Assembly (NCBI RefSeq): GCF_001294335.1
Contig: NZ_LGKG01000153.1
Location: 13,217 to 77,216, forward strand
Source of the DNA: Streptomyces chattanoogensis
GTDB taxonomy: Bacteria > Actinomycetota > Actinomycetes > Streptomycetales > Streptomycetaceae
Direction of reading: 5' to 3'
DNA length: 64,000 nucleotides
Each line of letters begins with the position of its first letter. The stretch's first letter is position 1. The notes below the pieces were generated by a model that was not told where the DNA came from, made no database searches, and saw only the letters and a program-made list of their open reading frames with translations. Below are positions 42,693 to 50,920 of this stretch, one piece after another. A program made the position numbers and the translations under genes.

Positions 42693-43685
42693 ATGAGGAT
42701 GCTCATCAACGTCGCCGAAACCGTCGTGGCCGACGCGCTCCGGGGGATGGCGGCCGCGCACCCCGATCTGGTGGTGGATGCGGAGAACCGGGTGATCGTG
42801 CGGCGGGATGCGCCGGTGGCGGAGAAGGTGGCGTTGGTGTCCGGGGGCGGCAGTGGGCATGAGCCGCTGCACGGGGGGTTTGTGGGACCTGGGATGTTGG
42901 ATGCCGCATGTCCTGGAGAGGTGTTCACCTCGCCGGTGCCGGATCAGATGGTGCGGGCCGCGGCGGCCGTGGACAGTGGGCGCGGTGTGCTGTTCGTCGT
43001 GAAGAACTACACCGGCGATGTGCTCAATTTCCAGATGGCGGCGGAGCTGGCGGAGGACGAGGGGGTGCAGGTCGCCAGTGTGCTCGTCAATGACGATGTG
43101 GCGGTGACCGACTCGACCTTCACGGCGGGGCGGCGTGGGACGGGGGCGACGCTGTTCGTCGAGAAGATCGCCGGGGCGGCGGCCGAGGAGGGCATGCCGC
43201 TGGAGCGGGTCGAGGCGCTGGCGCGGCGGGTGGTGGAGTCCTCGCGGAGTTTCGGGGTGGCGCTGAGTGCCTGTACGACGCCGGCGAAGGGCAGTCCGAC
43301 GTTCGATCTGCCGCCTGGTGAGCTGGAGTTGGGGGTCGGGATCCACGGTGAGCCGGGGCGCGAACGGCGGGCGATGATGACCTCGCGCGAGATCGCGGAC
43401 TTCGCGGTGGATGCCGTTCTGGAGGACCTCGAGCCGCGGCTGCCGGTGCTGGTCCTGGTGAACGGCATGGGGGCGACGCCGCTGCTGGAGCTGTACGGGT
43501 TCAATGCCGAGGTGCGGCGGGTGCTGGACGAGCGCAAGGTGCCGGTGGCTCGTACGCTCGTCGGGAACTATGTGACGTCGCTGGACATGGCGGGGTGCTC
43601 GGTGTCGCTGTGCCAGGTCGACGGCGAGCTGCTGCGGCTCTGGGATGCGCCGGTGGAGACGGCGGGGTTGCGCTGGGGCCGGTGA
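42693..43685 (+). CDS. dhaK: dihydroxyacetone kinase subunit DhaK
   Basis: A 330-residue substrate-binding subunit of PTS-dependent dihydroxyacetone kinase. The covalent DHA-binding histidine is H218 in GVGIHGEPG, the same number as in E. coli. LVSGGGSGHEPLHGGFVGPG is the characteristic N-terminal loop and VKNYTGDVLNF follows. A GGAGG six bases before the ATG is strong. It is first in dhaK-dhaL-dhaM; the phosphoryl group comes from PEP through EI, HPr and DhaM. DHA for it could come from glycerol or polyol oxidation. Confidence 0.96.
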   Translation: MRMLINVAETVVADALRGMAAAHPDLVVDAENRVIVRRDAPVAEKVALVSGGGSGHEPLHGGFVGPGMLDAACPGEVFTSPVPDQMVRAAAAVDSGRGVLFVVKNYTGDVLNFQMAAELAEDEGVQVASVLVNDDVAVTDSTFTAGRRGTGATLFVEKIAGAAAEEGMPLERVEALARRVVESSRSFGVALSACTTPAKGSPTFDLPPGELELGVGIHGEPGRERRAMMTSREIADFAVDAVLEDLEPRLPVLVLVNGMGATPLLELYGFNAEVRRVLDERKVPVARTLVGNYVTSLDMAGCSVSLCQVDGELLRLWDAPVETAGLRWGR

Positions 43686-43768
43686 GCCCGCCCGCCGCGC
43701 CACCGCGGAAGCCCGTGCGCTGACACCATGTGCCGGGGCCCTGACAACCTGACCAGGAGGAGTAGTTC

Positions 43769-44377
43769 GTGTCCGACACCGTCTTGGATGCCGCGTTCTT
43801 CGTCCGGTGGATGACGGCCGCGGCCGCTTCCGTCGAGCGGGAGGCCGGCCGGCTGACCGAGTTGGATTCCGCCATCGGGGACGCCGATCACGGGAACAAC
43901 ATGCAGCGGGGGTTCGTTGCCGTGGTGAAGGTGCTGGAAGCCGATCGGCCCGAGGCCCCGGGCGGGGTGCTGGTGGCCGCGGGGCGGCAGTTGATCTCGA
44001 GCGTGGGGGGTGCGTCGGGGCCGTTGTACGGATCGCTGCTGCGGCGCAGCGGGAAGGCGTTGGGTGAGGCGGCACAGGTGACGCGGGAGGAGCTGCGGGC
44101 GGGGCTCCAGGCAGGGGTGGATGCGGTGGCGCAGCTGGGCGGTGCCGCGCCGGGGGACAAGACGATGCTGGATGCGCTGGTGCCGGCGGTGGCGGCGCTG
44201 GGGACGTCGTTCGAGGAGGCGGCCACGGCGGCCGAGGAGGGCGCGCTGGCGACCGTACCGATGCTGGCCAGGAAGGGCCGGGCGAGCTATCTGGGGGAAC
44301 GCAGCATCGGGCATCAGGATCCGGGGGCGACCTCGTCGGCGCTGCTGTTCGCGGCCCTGGCGGAGGTGGCGAAGTGA
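43769..44377 (+). CDS. dhaL: dihydroxyacetone kinase subunit DhaL
   Basis: A 202-residue ADP-binding subunit that passes phosphate from DhaM to DHA. The magnesium aspartates D33, D38 and D40 lie in ELDSAIGDADHGNNM, and SSVGGASGPLYGSLLRR and APGDKTMLDAL follow as in all DhaL proteins; IGHQDPGATSSALLF is the C-terminal nucleotide loop. It begins with GTG after AGGAGGAG, 83 bases behind dhaK, and overlaps dhaM as GTGA. Confidence 0.96.
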   Translation: MSDTVLDAAFFVRWMTAAAASVEREAGRLTELDSAIGDADHGNNMQRGFVAVVKVLEADRPEAPGGVLVAAGRQLISSVGGASGPLYGSLLRRSGKALGEAAQVTREELRAGLQAGVDAVAQLGGAAPGDKTMLDALVPAVAALGTSFEEAATAAEEGALATVPMLARKGRASYLGERSIGHQDPGATSSALLFAALAEVAK

Positions 44378-44787
44378 CGGGGGGCGCCGCGCCGGTGGGG
44401 ATCGTGCTGGTGTCGCACAGCGGGCCGGTCGCCGAGGCGGTCGCGGCGATGGCGGCGGGGCTGGCCGGCGGCGGGGCGACGGCCCCGGTTGCCGCGGCCG
44501 GTGGTACGCCGGACGGCGGGCTCGGTACGAGTACGGAGCTGATCGGCGCGGCGGCGCGGGAGGTGGACCGGGGCGCCGGGGTGGCGATCCTGGTCGACCT
44601 GGGCAGTGCCGTACTGACCGTCAAGGCCATGGTTGCGGAGGGGGACGAACTCCCCGAGGGCGCACGGCTGGTGGATGCGCCGTTCGTGGAGGGCGCAGTG
44701 GCGGCCGTGGTCACCGCCTCGGCCGGCGCGGATCTGGACGCGGTGACGGCGGCGGCCGGGGAGGCGTACGGCTACCGGAAGGAGTGA
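44374..44787 (+). CDS. dhaM: dihydroxyacetone kinase phosphoryl donor DhaM (EIIA-Man domain)
   Basis: A 137-residue EIIA-mannose-type domain. The phosphorylated histidine is H15 in VGIVLVSHSGPVAEAV, and ILVDLGSAVLTVKAM is the conserved core. It lacks the HPr and EI domains fused to DhaM in E. coli, so it must use the general PTS proteins. GTGA-coupled to dhaL. It converges with the methyltransferase gene across a 27-base gap with no evident hairpin. Confidence 0.94.
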   Translation: MTGGAAPVGIVLVSHSGPVAEAVAAMAAGLAGGGATAPVAAAGGTPDGGLGTSTELIGAAAREVDRGAGVAILVDLGSAVLTVKAMVAEGDELPEGARLVDAPFVEGAVAAVVTASAGADLDAVTAAAGEAYGYRKE

Positions 44788-44814
44788 GGGGATGTGAGGG
44801 GTGAGTAAGGGGGG

Positions 44815-45642
44815 TTACGGCTTGCGGGCGACGGCCGCGTAGCAGGCCGCCTCGGCGTCGGTGACGCGGGTGGCGTCCCCGGCATGGTCGGGGCGCCACT
44901 GGTGGGAGAGGGCAAGGCCCGGCTCCAGCAGCTCCCAGCCGTCGAAGAAGCGGAGGAATGCGGCGCGTGAGCGGAACTGGAGGGTGGTGCCCGCGGCGCG
45001 GTAGATGTCGAGGATCTTCTGCATGGCCTCGGGGGCGAAGTCCGCGGTGCCATGGGTCATCGTCAGGGTGCTGCCGCTGGGCAGGGCGGACTTGAGGGTG
45101 TCGACGATGGTGTGGGCGCGGTCCCGGCCGTCGTCGGTGACGAAGTGCATCAGCGCGTTCAGGCTGAGCGCCACCGGTTTGCGCAGATCGAGGGTGGCGA
45201 GGAGCTGCGGCGCGGTGAGGATGCCCTCGGGGTCGTTGACATCGGACTGTACGTACGCGGTGCGTCCTTCGGGGGTGCTGAGCAGGAGCGCCGCGGCGTG
45301 GGCGAGGACGATGGGGTCGTTGTCGGTGTAGACCACGCGGGCGTCGGGGGCGATGCTCTGGGCGACCTCGTGCAGGTTCGGCGGGGTGGGGATGCCGGTG
45401 CCGATGTCGAGGAACTGGCGCATACCCGACGCGGCGAGCAGGCGTGTGGCGCGGTGCATGAACTCACGGTTGATGCGGGCGGCGAGCGGTGCGGCGGGGA
45501 AGACGTTCGCCACGTCGGCGGCGGCCATCCGGTCGGCCAGGAAGTTGGTCTTGCCGCCGAGGAAGTAGTCGTAGATGCGGGAGGAGTGGGCCCGGTCGAG
45601 CTGCAGATCCACCACGGGCTCGGTGCGGTCGCGGTCGTTCAT
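44815..45642 (-). CDS. SAM-dependent methyltransferase (DUF574 family)
   Basis: A 275-residue protein of the actinobacterial S-adenosylmethionine methyltransferase family PF04672. SAM motif I is RQFLDIGTGIPTPPNLHEVA; the acidic motif ARVVYTDNDPIVLAHAAALL and YVQSDVNDPEGIL complete the site. SSRIYDYFLGGKTNFLADR at the N terminus is diagnostic. The ATG of MNDRDRTE has GGGAGAGG nine bases upstream; the longer open frame upstream is arginine-rich repeat sequence. Natural substrates of this very common Streptomyces family are unknown. Confidence 0.9.
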   Translation of the reverse strand: MNDRDRTEPVVDLQLDRAHSSRIYDYFLGGKTNFLADRMAAADVANVFPAAPLAARINREFMHRATRLLAASGMRQFLDIGTGIPTPPNLHEVAQSIAPDARVVYTDNDPIVLAHAAALLLSTPEGRTAYVQSDVNDPEGILTAPQLLATLDLRKPVALSLNALMHFVTDDGRDRAHTIVDTLKSALPSGSTLTMTHGTADFAPEAMQKILDIYRAAGTTLQFRSRAAFLRFFDGWELLEPGLALSHQWRPDHAGDATRVTDAEAACYAAVARKP

Positions 45643-45730
45643 CGTCAGCTGCCTCTCCCTGTACGGCCCTTCGCGGCCACGGCGCGCCGGCGGCCGCGGC
45701 CGGTGTTTCGAATGCCGTTGTCCGTACCGT

Positions 45731-45766
45731 CGTTCGTTACGGCGTTCGTTACAGCGTTCGTGACGG
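45731..45766. repeat. 3 x 12-bp tandem repeat
   Basis: CGTTCGTTACGG, CGTTCGTTACAG and CGTTCGTGACGG follow one another without gaps. The block lies 90-125 bases upstream of the methyltransferase start and about 300 bases before the sigma factor gene. Confidence 0.8.
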
Positions 45767-45937
45767 CTTCCGGTCCGGCGTCCGTACCGTTCTCCGTCCG
45801 GCAGTTGGAGCACTGCCCCGCACGGTCCGGATCATGCGGAGCAGGCGCTGCGCCCCGGCGTGCGCCCGGCGCGTCAACGTGCCGCGCGAACATGCCTGTG
45901 GCACGCGTAGTCATATGAATACGCGGCGGAAGATTTC

Positions 45938-45956
45938 TTGTGCCCCGGTGCCACAA
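45938..45956. promoter_or_regulatory. imperfect dyad upstream of the sigma factor gene
   Basis: TTGTG and CACAA arms flank a GC-rich 9-base centre with partial symmetry. It lies about 110 bases before the sigma factor start. Its role as an operator is only a guess from symmetry. Confidence 0.3.
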
Positions 45957-46066
45957 ACGGCCGCGGTTTCCTGTTCATTAGAGGTGAGGGCAGACAGTCC
46001 TCCCGCTGCCACCCGCATCCTCGGTGCGGCAGCAGCGGAGCACGGCGAACGGAACGAGGACGGCTC

Positions 46067-46846
46067 GTGGGCGCAAACCGGGACCGACTTCTGCCGGCGT
46101 GCGCGGAGGCGCACGGCCATTGTGCGGACTTGGCCGCGCTCCCCCGCCGGCTGCCGGCCGTCCCGCCCGCCGCCGCTCCGGACCCGTCGGCCCGTCAACT
46201 GTCCATAGCGCTGGAGGCGTTCCACGCCACGCATGCACCGAAGTGGCTGACGTACGCCTATCTGCACACCGGCAGCGAGGCCGCCGCCCGCGAGGTGACC
46301 CGGTCCGCCTTCCGGCGGCTGGGCCGGCTGTGGCCGCATGCACTGCGTCAGGCGTCCGTGGAAGCGTTCGCCTGGTCGGTGCTCAAGGAAGGCGTGGTGG
46401 AGTGGCTGTACGACCACCGGCAACCCACCGCGCTCACCGAAACGGCCGCCTTCGCGATCGTCGCCCATGCCCTGCTGCGGGAGTGCCAGCAGCGGTTCGC
46501 CCTGCTGGAGAGCCAGTTGGGACTGTACGCGGCCATCGCGCGGCTGCCGGAGCGGCAGTGCGATGTGATCGTGCTGCGGCATGTCATCGGGTACGGCGAC
46601 GCGCAGATCGCCGCGCTGCTCGGCGTGGACGAGGTCACCGTCCGCTCCCATGCGAGCCGGGGAAAGCGCAAACTCGCCGCCGCGCTCGGCATCGATCAGG
46701 GCACGACGGCGCGGGACGCCCATGAGGCGGACGCCGCACAGGGCACCTACGACACCCGCGGCACCCGGGATCTGCACGACATACCCGACCAGCTCGATAA
46801 ATTAGACAAACTCGACAACCGCGATGAATCAGCAGGGGGGAATTGA
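46067..46846 (+). CDS. ECF-like sigma-70 family factor with a TTA codon
   Basis: A 259-residue sigma factor. Region 2 covers about residues 60-110 (HAPKWLTYAYLHTGSEAAAR onward), and region 4 near 165-215 ends with the helix-turn-helix AQIAALLGVDEVTVRSHASR and GKRKLAAALG. A polar tail ends with DKLDKLD, whose codons are AT-rich and include TTA at 46802-46804 (codon 246). TTA needs the bldA tRNA in Streptomyces, so full translation should be tied to development. GTG start with GAGGACG upstream. No anti-sigma gene is adjacent; the coupled next gene may be the partner. Confidence 0.83.
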   Translation: MGANRDRLLPACAEAHGHCADLAALPRRLPAVPPAAAPDPSARQLSIALEAFHATHAPKWLTYAYLHTGSEAAAREVTRSAFRRLGRLWPHALRQASVEAFAWSVLKEGVVEWLYDHRQPTALTETAAFAIVAHALLRECQQRFALLESQLGLYAAIARLPERQCDVIVLRHVIGYGDAQIAALLGVDEVTVRSHASRGKRKLAAALGIDQGTTARDAHEADAAQGTYDTRGTRDLHDIPDQLDKLDKLDNRDESAGGN

Positions 46847-46848
46847 CC

Positions 46849-47655
46849 ATGTCGCACACCGGTCGCACCGGTCACACCGATCGTGCCGATCACACCGGGC
46901 GGCGGGACACCGTTGAGACGCTGCTGAGCGCCGCCGCGGCGGTGGCCGGAATCAACGGCCTCGCCGGCTTCTGCGCTCTCGACGACGCGGGCGCGCTCGG
47001 CGGTCTCGGCTGCTTCGATGCCGTGCCGGACGTGGAGCTGGAGGTGCGCTGCGGTACGCAGGCCGCGGCGGGGCCCGGTGCGGCCGGTCACGGCCCCCGC
47101 CCGGACCGGGGTGCACCCAGCGCCTATCCCAGCGCCCGCGACGAGGCCACCCACGAGCTGGAGCTGGCCTGCGCACTGGTGGTGAACGCGGCGGCGGCCG
47201 CGGCCAGCCTGGAGCGGCTGGTCGACGACCACCACATCGACCCCGAGGGTGCCCTGGTCTTCGCCTGTCTGCTGCATATCACTGGGCGTTTCGACGCGGC
47301 GCAGTTCTGGTGGCACTTCGGCGCGGGCGCGGGGAGCCGGACCGCCGCGTACTGCCTCTATCTCTCGCACCGGCGCAACGGGGAACACCGGGATGCCGAC
47401 TACTGGCGCGGGCAGGCCGCGCATGCACCGGACGAGGAGCGTCCGACGGTGGCCGCGTTCGACGAGAAGCAGCTCCTGCCGGACGCGGCCCGGCACAATC
47501 TCCTCGTCCAGTGGCACAGCGGGCTGGCGCCGACCCTGCCGACCGCACTGGAGAATGTGATCAACCGCCTCGTGGTGGACAGCAACGACGAGGATTTCGG
47601 CGAGATCCCGCGGCCGTCGCCGACGCTGGTGCGGGATCTCGGGCGGGCCAACTAG
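46849..47655 (+). CDS. conserved protein paired with the sigma factor, unknown
   Basis: A 268-residue soluble, alanine- and histidine-rich protein. ALVFACLLHITGRFDAAQFW, AAYCLYLSHRRNGEHRDADY and the surrounding helices resemble TPR-like arrangements, but no named family is evident. The N terminus HTGRTGHTDRADHTGRRD is a repeated H-T-x-R motif. Its ATG lies two bases after the sigma factor stop with a G-rich site in front, so translation may be coupled through the TTA-containing tail. A regulatory partner of the sigma factor is the likeliest guess; there is no transmembrane segment or zinc motif of a classical anti-sigma factor. Confidence 0.7.
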   Translation: MSHTGRTGHTDRADHTGRRDTVETLLSAAAAVAGINGLAGFCALDDAGALGGLGCFDAVPDVELEVRCGTQAAAGPGAAGHGPRPDRGAPSAYPSARDEATHELELACALVVNAAAAAASLERLVDDHHIDPEGALVFACLLHITGRFDAAQFWWHFGAGAGSRTAAYCLYLSHRRNGEHRDADYWRGQAAHAPDEERPTVAAFDEKQLLPDAARHNLLVQWHSGLAPTLPTALENVINRLVVDSNDEDFGEIPRPSPTLVRDLGRAN

Positions 47656-47704
47656 CCCTGAGGCGCTTCGAACGGAGCTGTTCCGGAGGACAAGCGGGGC
47701 TGTT

Positions 47705-49285
47705 TCAGAGGAAGTTGACGCCCTGGGCGAGCGGGAGGCCGGCGGAGTAGTTCACCGTGTTGGTGGCCCGGCGCATATAGGCGCGCCAGGCGTCGGAGCC
47801 CGATTCGCGGCCGCCGCCGGTCTCCTTCTCGCCGCCGAACGCGCCGCCGATCTCCGCCCCCGAGGTGCCGATGTTGACGTTGGCGATACCGCAGTCGGAG
47901 CCGTCGGCGGCGAGGAAGCGCTCGGCCTCGCGCTGGTCCTGGGTGAAGATGCTGGACGACAGGCCCTGGGGGACGTCGTTGTGCAGGGCGATGGCCTCCT
48001 CGAGGGTGCGGTAGGTCAGGACGTACAGGACCGGGGCGAAGGTCTCGGTGCGGACGATCTCGGTCTGCTCCGGCATCCGGACGATGGCCGGGCGGACGTA
48101 GGCGGCGTCCGGGGCCTCGGTGGCGAAGCAGCGGTCGCCGCCGGTCAGGAGCTTTCCGCCGTCGCGTTGGGCGGTGGCCAGCGCCTCGGCCATCGCCGTA
48201 TGGGCGGCCGTGGTGATCAGCGGGCCGACGAGGGTGGCGGCGTCGAAGGGGTCGCCGAGCGGGAGTTGGCCGTAGGCGTGCACCATCCGCTCGGTGAGGC
48301 GGTCCGCGATGTCCTCGTGGACGATCAGCCGGCGCAGCGTCGTACAGCGCTGGCCCGCGGTGCCGGCGGCGGAGAAGACGATGCCGCGGACGGCGAGGTC
48401 GAGGTCGGCGGAGGGGGTGACGACGGCGGCGTTGTTGCCGCCGAGTTCCAGGAGGCAGCGGCCGAAGCGGGCGGCCACCCGCGGGGCGACCTGCCGGCCC
48501 ATCCGTACCGATCCGGTCGCGCTGACCAGCGCCACCCTCGGGTCGTCGATCAGCCGCTCGCCGCAGGCGCGCGCCCCGAGCAGCAGCCGGTGCACGCCGG
48601 GCGGCGCACCGGCATCGGCGGCGGCCCTGGCGAGCAGGGCGTCGCAGGCGAGCGCGGTGAGCGGGGTGAGTTCGGACGGCTTCCAGACGACGGTGTCGCC
48701 GCAGACCAGGGCGATGGCGGTGTTCCAGGACCAGACGGCGACGGGGAAGTTGAAGGCGGAGATGACGCCGACGACGCCGAGCGGGTGCCAGGTCTCGGCG
48801 AGGCGGTGGCCGGGGCGTTCGCCGGCGATGGTGCGGCCGTAGAGCTGCCGGGACAGGCCCACCGCGAAGTCGCAGATGTCGATCATTTCCTGGACCTCGC
48901 CGAGCGCTTCGGAGCGGATCTTCCCCGCTTCGATGGTGACGAGGTCGGCGAGGTCTTCCTTGTGGGCGGTGAGGAGTTCGCCGAGCCGTTTGACCAGGGC
49001 GCCGCGGCGGGGTGCCGGGACGGTGCGCCAGTGGTGGAAGGTGCGGTGGGCTTCGTCGACGGCCGCGTCGGTCCGTTCCGCGGTGGCGGCGGGCAGCCGG
49101 GCGAACGTGCCGCCGGTGAGCGGCGTGCGGGCCAGGACGGTGTCGGCTCCCTCCGTCCCGGTGGCGGCGGCTGCGTCGAGGTCGGCGCCGCAGCGGCGCA
49201 GGGCTGCCGTCGCGCGGGCGCGCAGGGAGCCGGCGTCGGGGAAGCGGGGGGCGGGAGTGTGGGAAGCGGGGGGTACGGGGGGCAT
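47705..49285 (-). CDS. aldehyde dehydrogenase, predicted L-aminoadipate-semialdehyde dehydrogenase (ALDH7 type)
   Basis: A 526-residue NAD-dependent aldehyde dehydrogenase of the ALDH7/antiquitin (AmaB) branch, oxidising 2-aminoadipate 6-semialdehyde to 2-aminoadipate. The general base is in LLELGGNNAAVV and the catalytic cysteine in SAAGTAGQRCTTLRR; GVISAFNFPVAVWSWNTAIA is the typical ALDH7 stretch. It sits behind a DUF1338/HglS-like gene and an amine oxidase gene in one minus-strand set, which fits lysine/pipecolate breakdown. The N terminus is about 20 residues longer than usual and proline-rich. Confidence 0.88.
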   Translation of the reverse strand: MPPVPPASHTPAPRFPDAGSLRARATAALRRCGADLDAAAATGTEGADTVLARTPLTGGTFARLPAATAERTDAAVDEAHRTFHHWRTVPAPRRGALVKRLGELLTAHKEDLADLVTIEAGKIRSEALGEVQEMIDICDFAVGLSRQLYGRTIAGERPGHRLAETWHPLGVVGVISAFNFPVAVWSWNTAIALVCGDTVVWKPSELTPLTALACDALLARAAADAGAPPGVHRLLLGARACGERLIDDPRVALVSATGSVRMGRQVAPRVAARFGRCLLELGGNNAAVVTPSADLDLAVRGIVFSAAGTAGQRCTTLRRLIVHEDIADRLTERMVHAYGQLPLGDPFDAATLVGPLITTAAHTAMAEALATAQRDGGKLLTGGDRCFATEAPDAAYVRPAIVRMPEQTEIVRTETFAPVLYVLTYRTLEEAIALHNDVPQGLSSSIFTQDQREAERFLAADGSDCGIANVNIGTSGAEIGGAFGGEKETGGGRESGSDAWRAYMRRATNTVNYSAGLPLAQGVNFL

Positions 49286-49322
49286 GCTGAGGCTCCTTGG
49301 ACAGATGGCCGGTAGTGGCCGG

Positions 49323-50738
49323 TCAGGGGGCGGGTTCCGGGTCGCCCAGGGCGCGGAGCGCCGCGCCGGCGCCCAGGGTGGCCAGGGCCTGGCGCAGTGA
49401 GCGGTCCTGCTGTGCGGCGTAGAGGGCGAACGGGTCGAGTACCGGACGGCCGATGGCTTCGGAGAGGCGGTGGGCGTCGAAGGGGGTCCCGGTCAGGGCC
49501 GTGTCGCGGGTGCCTTCGCCGGTGAGGTTGGAGCGGAAGATGCCGGCGGCGGAGCGGGGCAGGAAGTCCTCGTAGACGATGGGGCGGGCGGTGAGCCAGC
49601 CGCCGTCGAGGAGGCCGACGAGGTCGGCGGGCGGGCGCCGGCCGTCGCGTGGGCGTCCGGCCACCGGGTGGTAGGTGAAGAACGCCTGCTGTTCCACGGC
49701 CAGTTGGTGTTCGGTGCGGGGGAAGGTGCGGTGCCAGAGGGTGCGGGCGGTCTCCTGGCGGTCGGCGTCCGGGTGCCGGGCCATCCGGCGGTCGGTTTCG
49801 GCCATCAGGTCGTCGTAGCGGGCCCGGCCCGCACGGGTCAGGGCGATGCCGCGGGCCTCGACCTCGCCGAAGCGGACCCGTAGCGCGCCGGCGGTGATGC
49901 TGCCGTCGGGCTCGCGGAAGCGGCGGGGCTCGGCGAGGGCGCGGAAGGACGTCTGACGCAGGAGGACGTCCGGGCCGTCCCAGCGCGGGGGACCCTGGAT
50001 CCGGTCGATCATGGTGATGCCGCGCTCGCCCATGCGGTGGTAGAGGGCGTCGATGTCCAGGACGCGGGGGGTGAGGTGGTTGATATGGGTGGCGGCCACC
50101 CCGCCGATGTCGGCGGCCACGGCGGAGATCCGCTCCAGTTCGGCGTACCAGGTGCGGTCGACGGGCTCCGGGGAGAGCTCGAAGGCGGCCACCGCGAGGG
50201 TGAGGAAGCGTTCCGCATCGGGTTCCGGGAGACCGTCCCACTTCTCTGCCTGTACAGCCAGTTGGAGCAGTTCGGGCGGGAAGAGGCGGCGGCGGCCGAG
50301 GAAGGTGCCGAGGCGGGATTCCAGGTCGGCGTCGAAGAAGCGGCGGTCGGAGGTGGTGAGGAGCGAGGTGAAGACGCGGAAGGGGTTGCGGTCCAGTTCC
50401 TCGGTGCCGGTGGGGCGGAAGGCCGTGGAGACGACCGGTACGGCGCCGACCTCGCCGTCCCGCAGGTCGTAGAAGCCGACTGGGTGCATCCCGAGGGCGG
50501 CGAAGATCTGGGCGGCCTGGCGCAGTTCGTCCTCGGTGCCGACGCGGATGGCGCCGTGGCGTTCGGCGGTGACCCGGGAGATGCTGCCGAGCCGTTCCGC
50601 GTCCGGGTCCCGGCCCGCGACCTCGTCGTTGATCCGGCCGGCCACCTCCAGGAGCGTGGTGTAGGCGGGCACTTCGGTTCCGTACATGTCGGAGAGCCGA
50701 CGGGCGAACGCGGCGCGTAGCCGCCAGGTGGGGACCAT
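49323..50738 (-). CDS. 2-oxoadipate dioxygenase/decarboxylase (HglS-like, DUF1338)
   Basis: A 471-residue non-haem iron enzyme of the DUF1338 family; HglS of Pseudomonas converts 2-oxoadipate to D-2-hydroxyglutarate and CO2. The likely metal ligands are H61 in TAERHGAIRVG, H221 (or H218) in ATHINHLTPRVLDID, and E294 (or E292) in FGEVEARGIALT, at distances that agree with HglS. Start at the ATG of MVPTWRLR with GGAG upstream. The 37-base gap to the dehydrogenase gene suggests one transcript. A 17-unit heptad array fills its 5-prime side. Confidence 0.9.
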   Translation of the reverse strand: MVPTWRLRAAFARRLSDMYGTEVPAYTTLLEVAGRINDEVAGRDPDAERLGSISRVTAERHGAIRVGTEDELRQAAQIFAALGMHPVGFYDLRDGEVGAVPVVSTAFRPTGTEELDRNPFRVFTSLLTTSDRRFFDADLESRLGTFLGRRRLFPPELLQLAVQAEKWDGLPEPDAERFLTLAVAAFELSPEPVDRTWYAELERISAVAADIGGVAATHINHLTPRVLDIDALYHRMGERGITMIDRIQGPPRWDGPDVLLRQTSFRALAEPRRFREPDGSITAGALRVRFGEVEARGIALTRAGRARYDDLMAETDRRMARHPDADRQETARTLWHRTFPRTEHQLAVEQQAFFTYHPVAGRPRDGRRPPADLVGLLDGGWLTARPIVYEDFLPRSAAGIFRSNLTGEGTRDTALTGTPFDAHRLSEAIGRPVLDPFALYAAQQDRSLRQALATLGAGAALRALGDPEPAP

Positions 50739-50756
50739 GCGGGGCTCCGGGGCGTA

Positions 50757-50875
50757 GGACGTTGGACGTTCGGTGTTGGGCGTTCGGTCTTGGACGTTGG
50801 GCGTTGGACGCTGGGCGTGGGACGTTGGGCGTTCGGTGTGGGGCGTCGGAGGTTGGACGTCGGACGTTCGGCGTT
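50757..50875. repeat. heptanucleotide tandem array, 17 units
   Basis: Seventeen consecutive 7-base units vary around GGACGTT (for example GGACGTT, GGGCGTT, CGGTGTT) without a single insertion or deletion. A further partial unit GGGCGTA precedes it at 50750. It lies between the HglS-like gene start and the oxidase stop. It is the longest member of the ACGTNNN family in the window. Confidence 0.9.
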
Positions 50876-50898
50876 GAGTGCGGGTGGGGGGAAAGGGG

Positions 50899-50912
50899 AC
50901 GTGGGACGTGGC
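50899..50912. repeat. heptad pair near the oxidase stop
   Basis: ACGTGGG and ACGTGGC are adjacent, eight bases before the end of the oxidase gene on this strand (stop at 50921). Same phasing as the neighbouring array. Confidence 0.6.
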
Positions 50913-50920
50913 CCTCGGAT

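Larger units (their letters stand above)
45643..46066. other. divergent intergenic region, no gene seen
   Basis: 424 bases between the methyltransferase (minus) and sigma factor (plus) genes. It contains three 12-base tandem repeats, an AT-richer stretch at 45905-45940 suitable for a promoter, and an imperfect dyad TTGTG...CACAA at 45938-45956. No coding sequence is supported. Confidence 0.6.
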
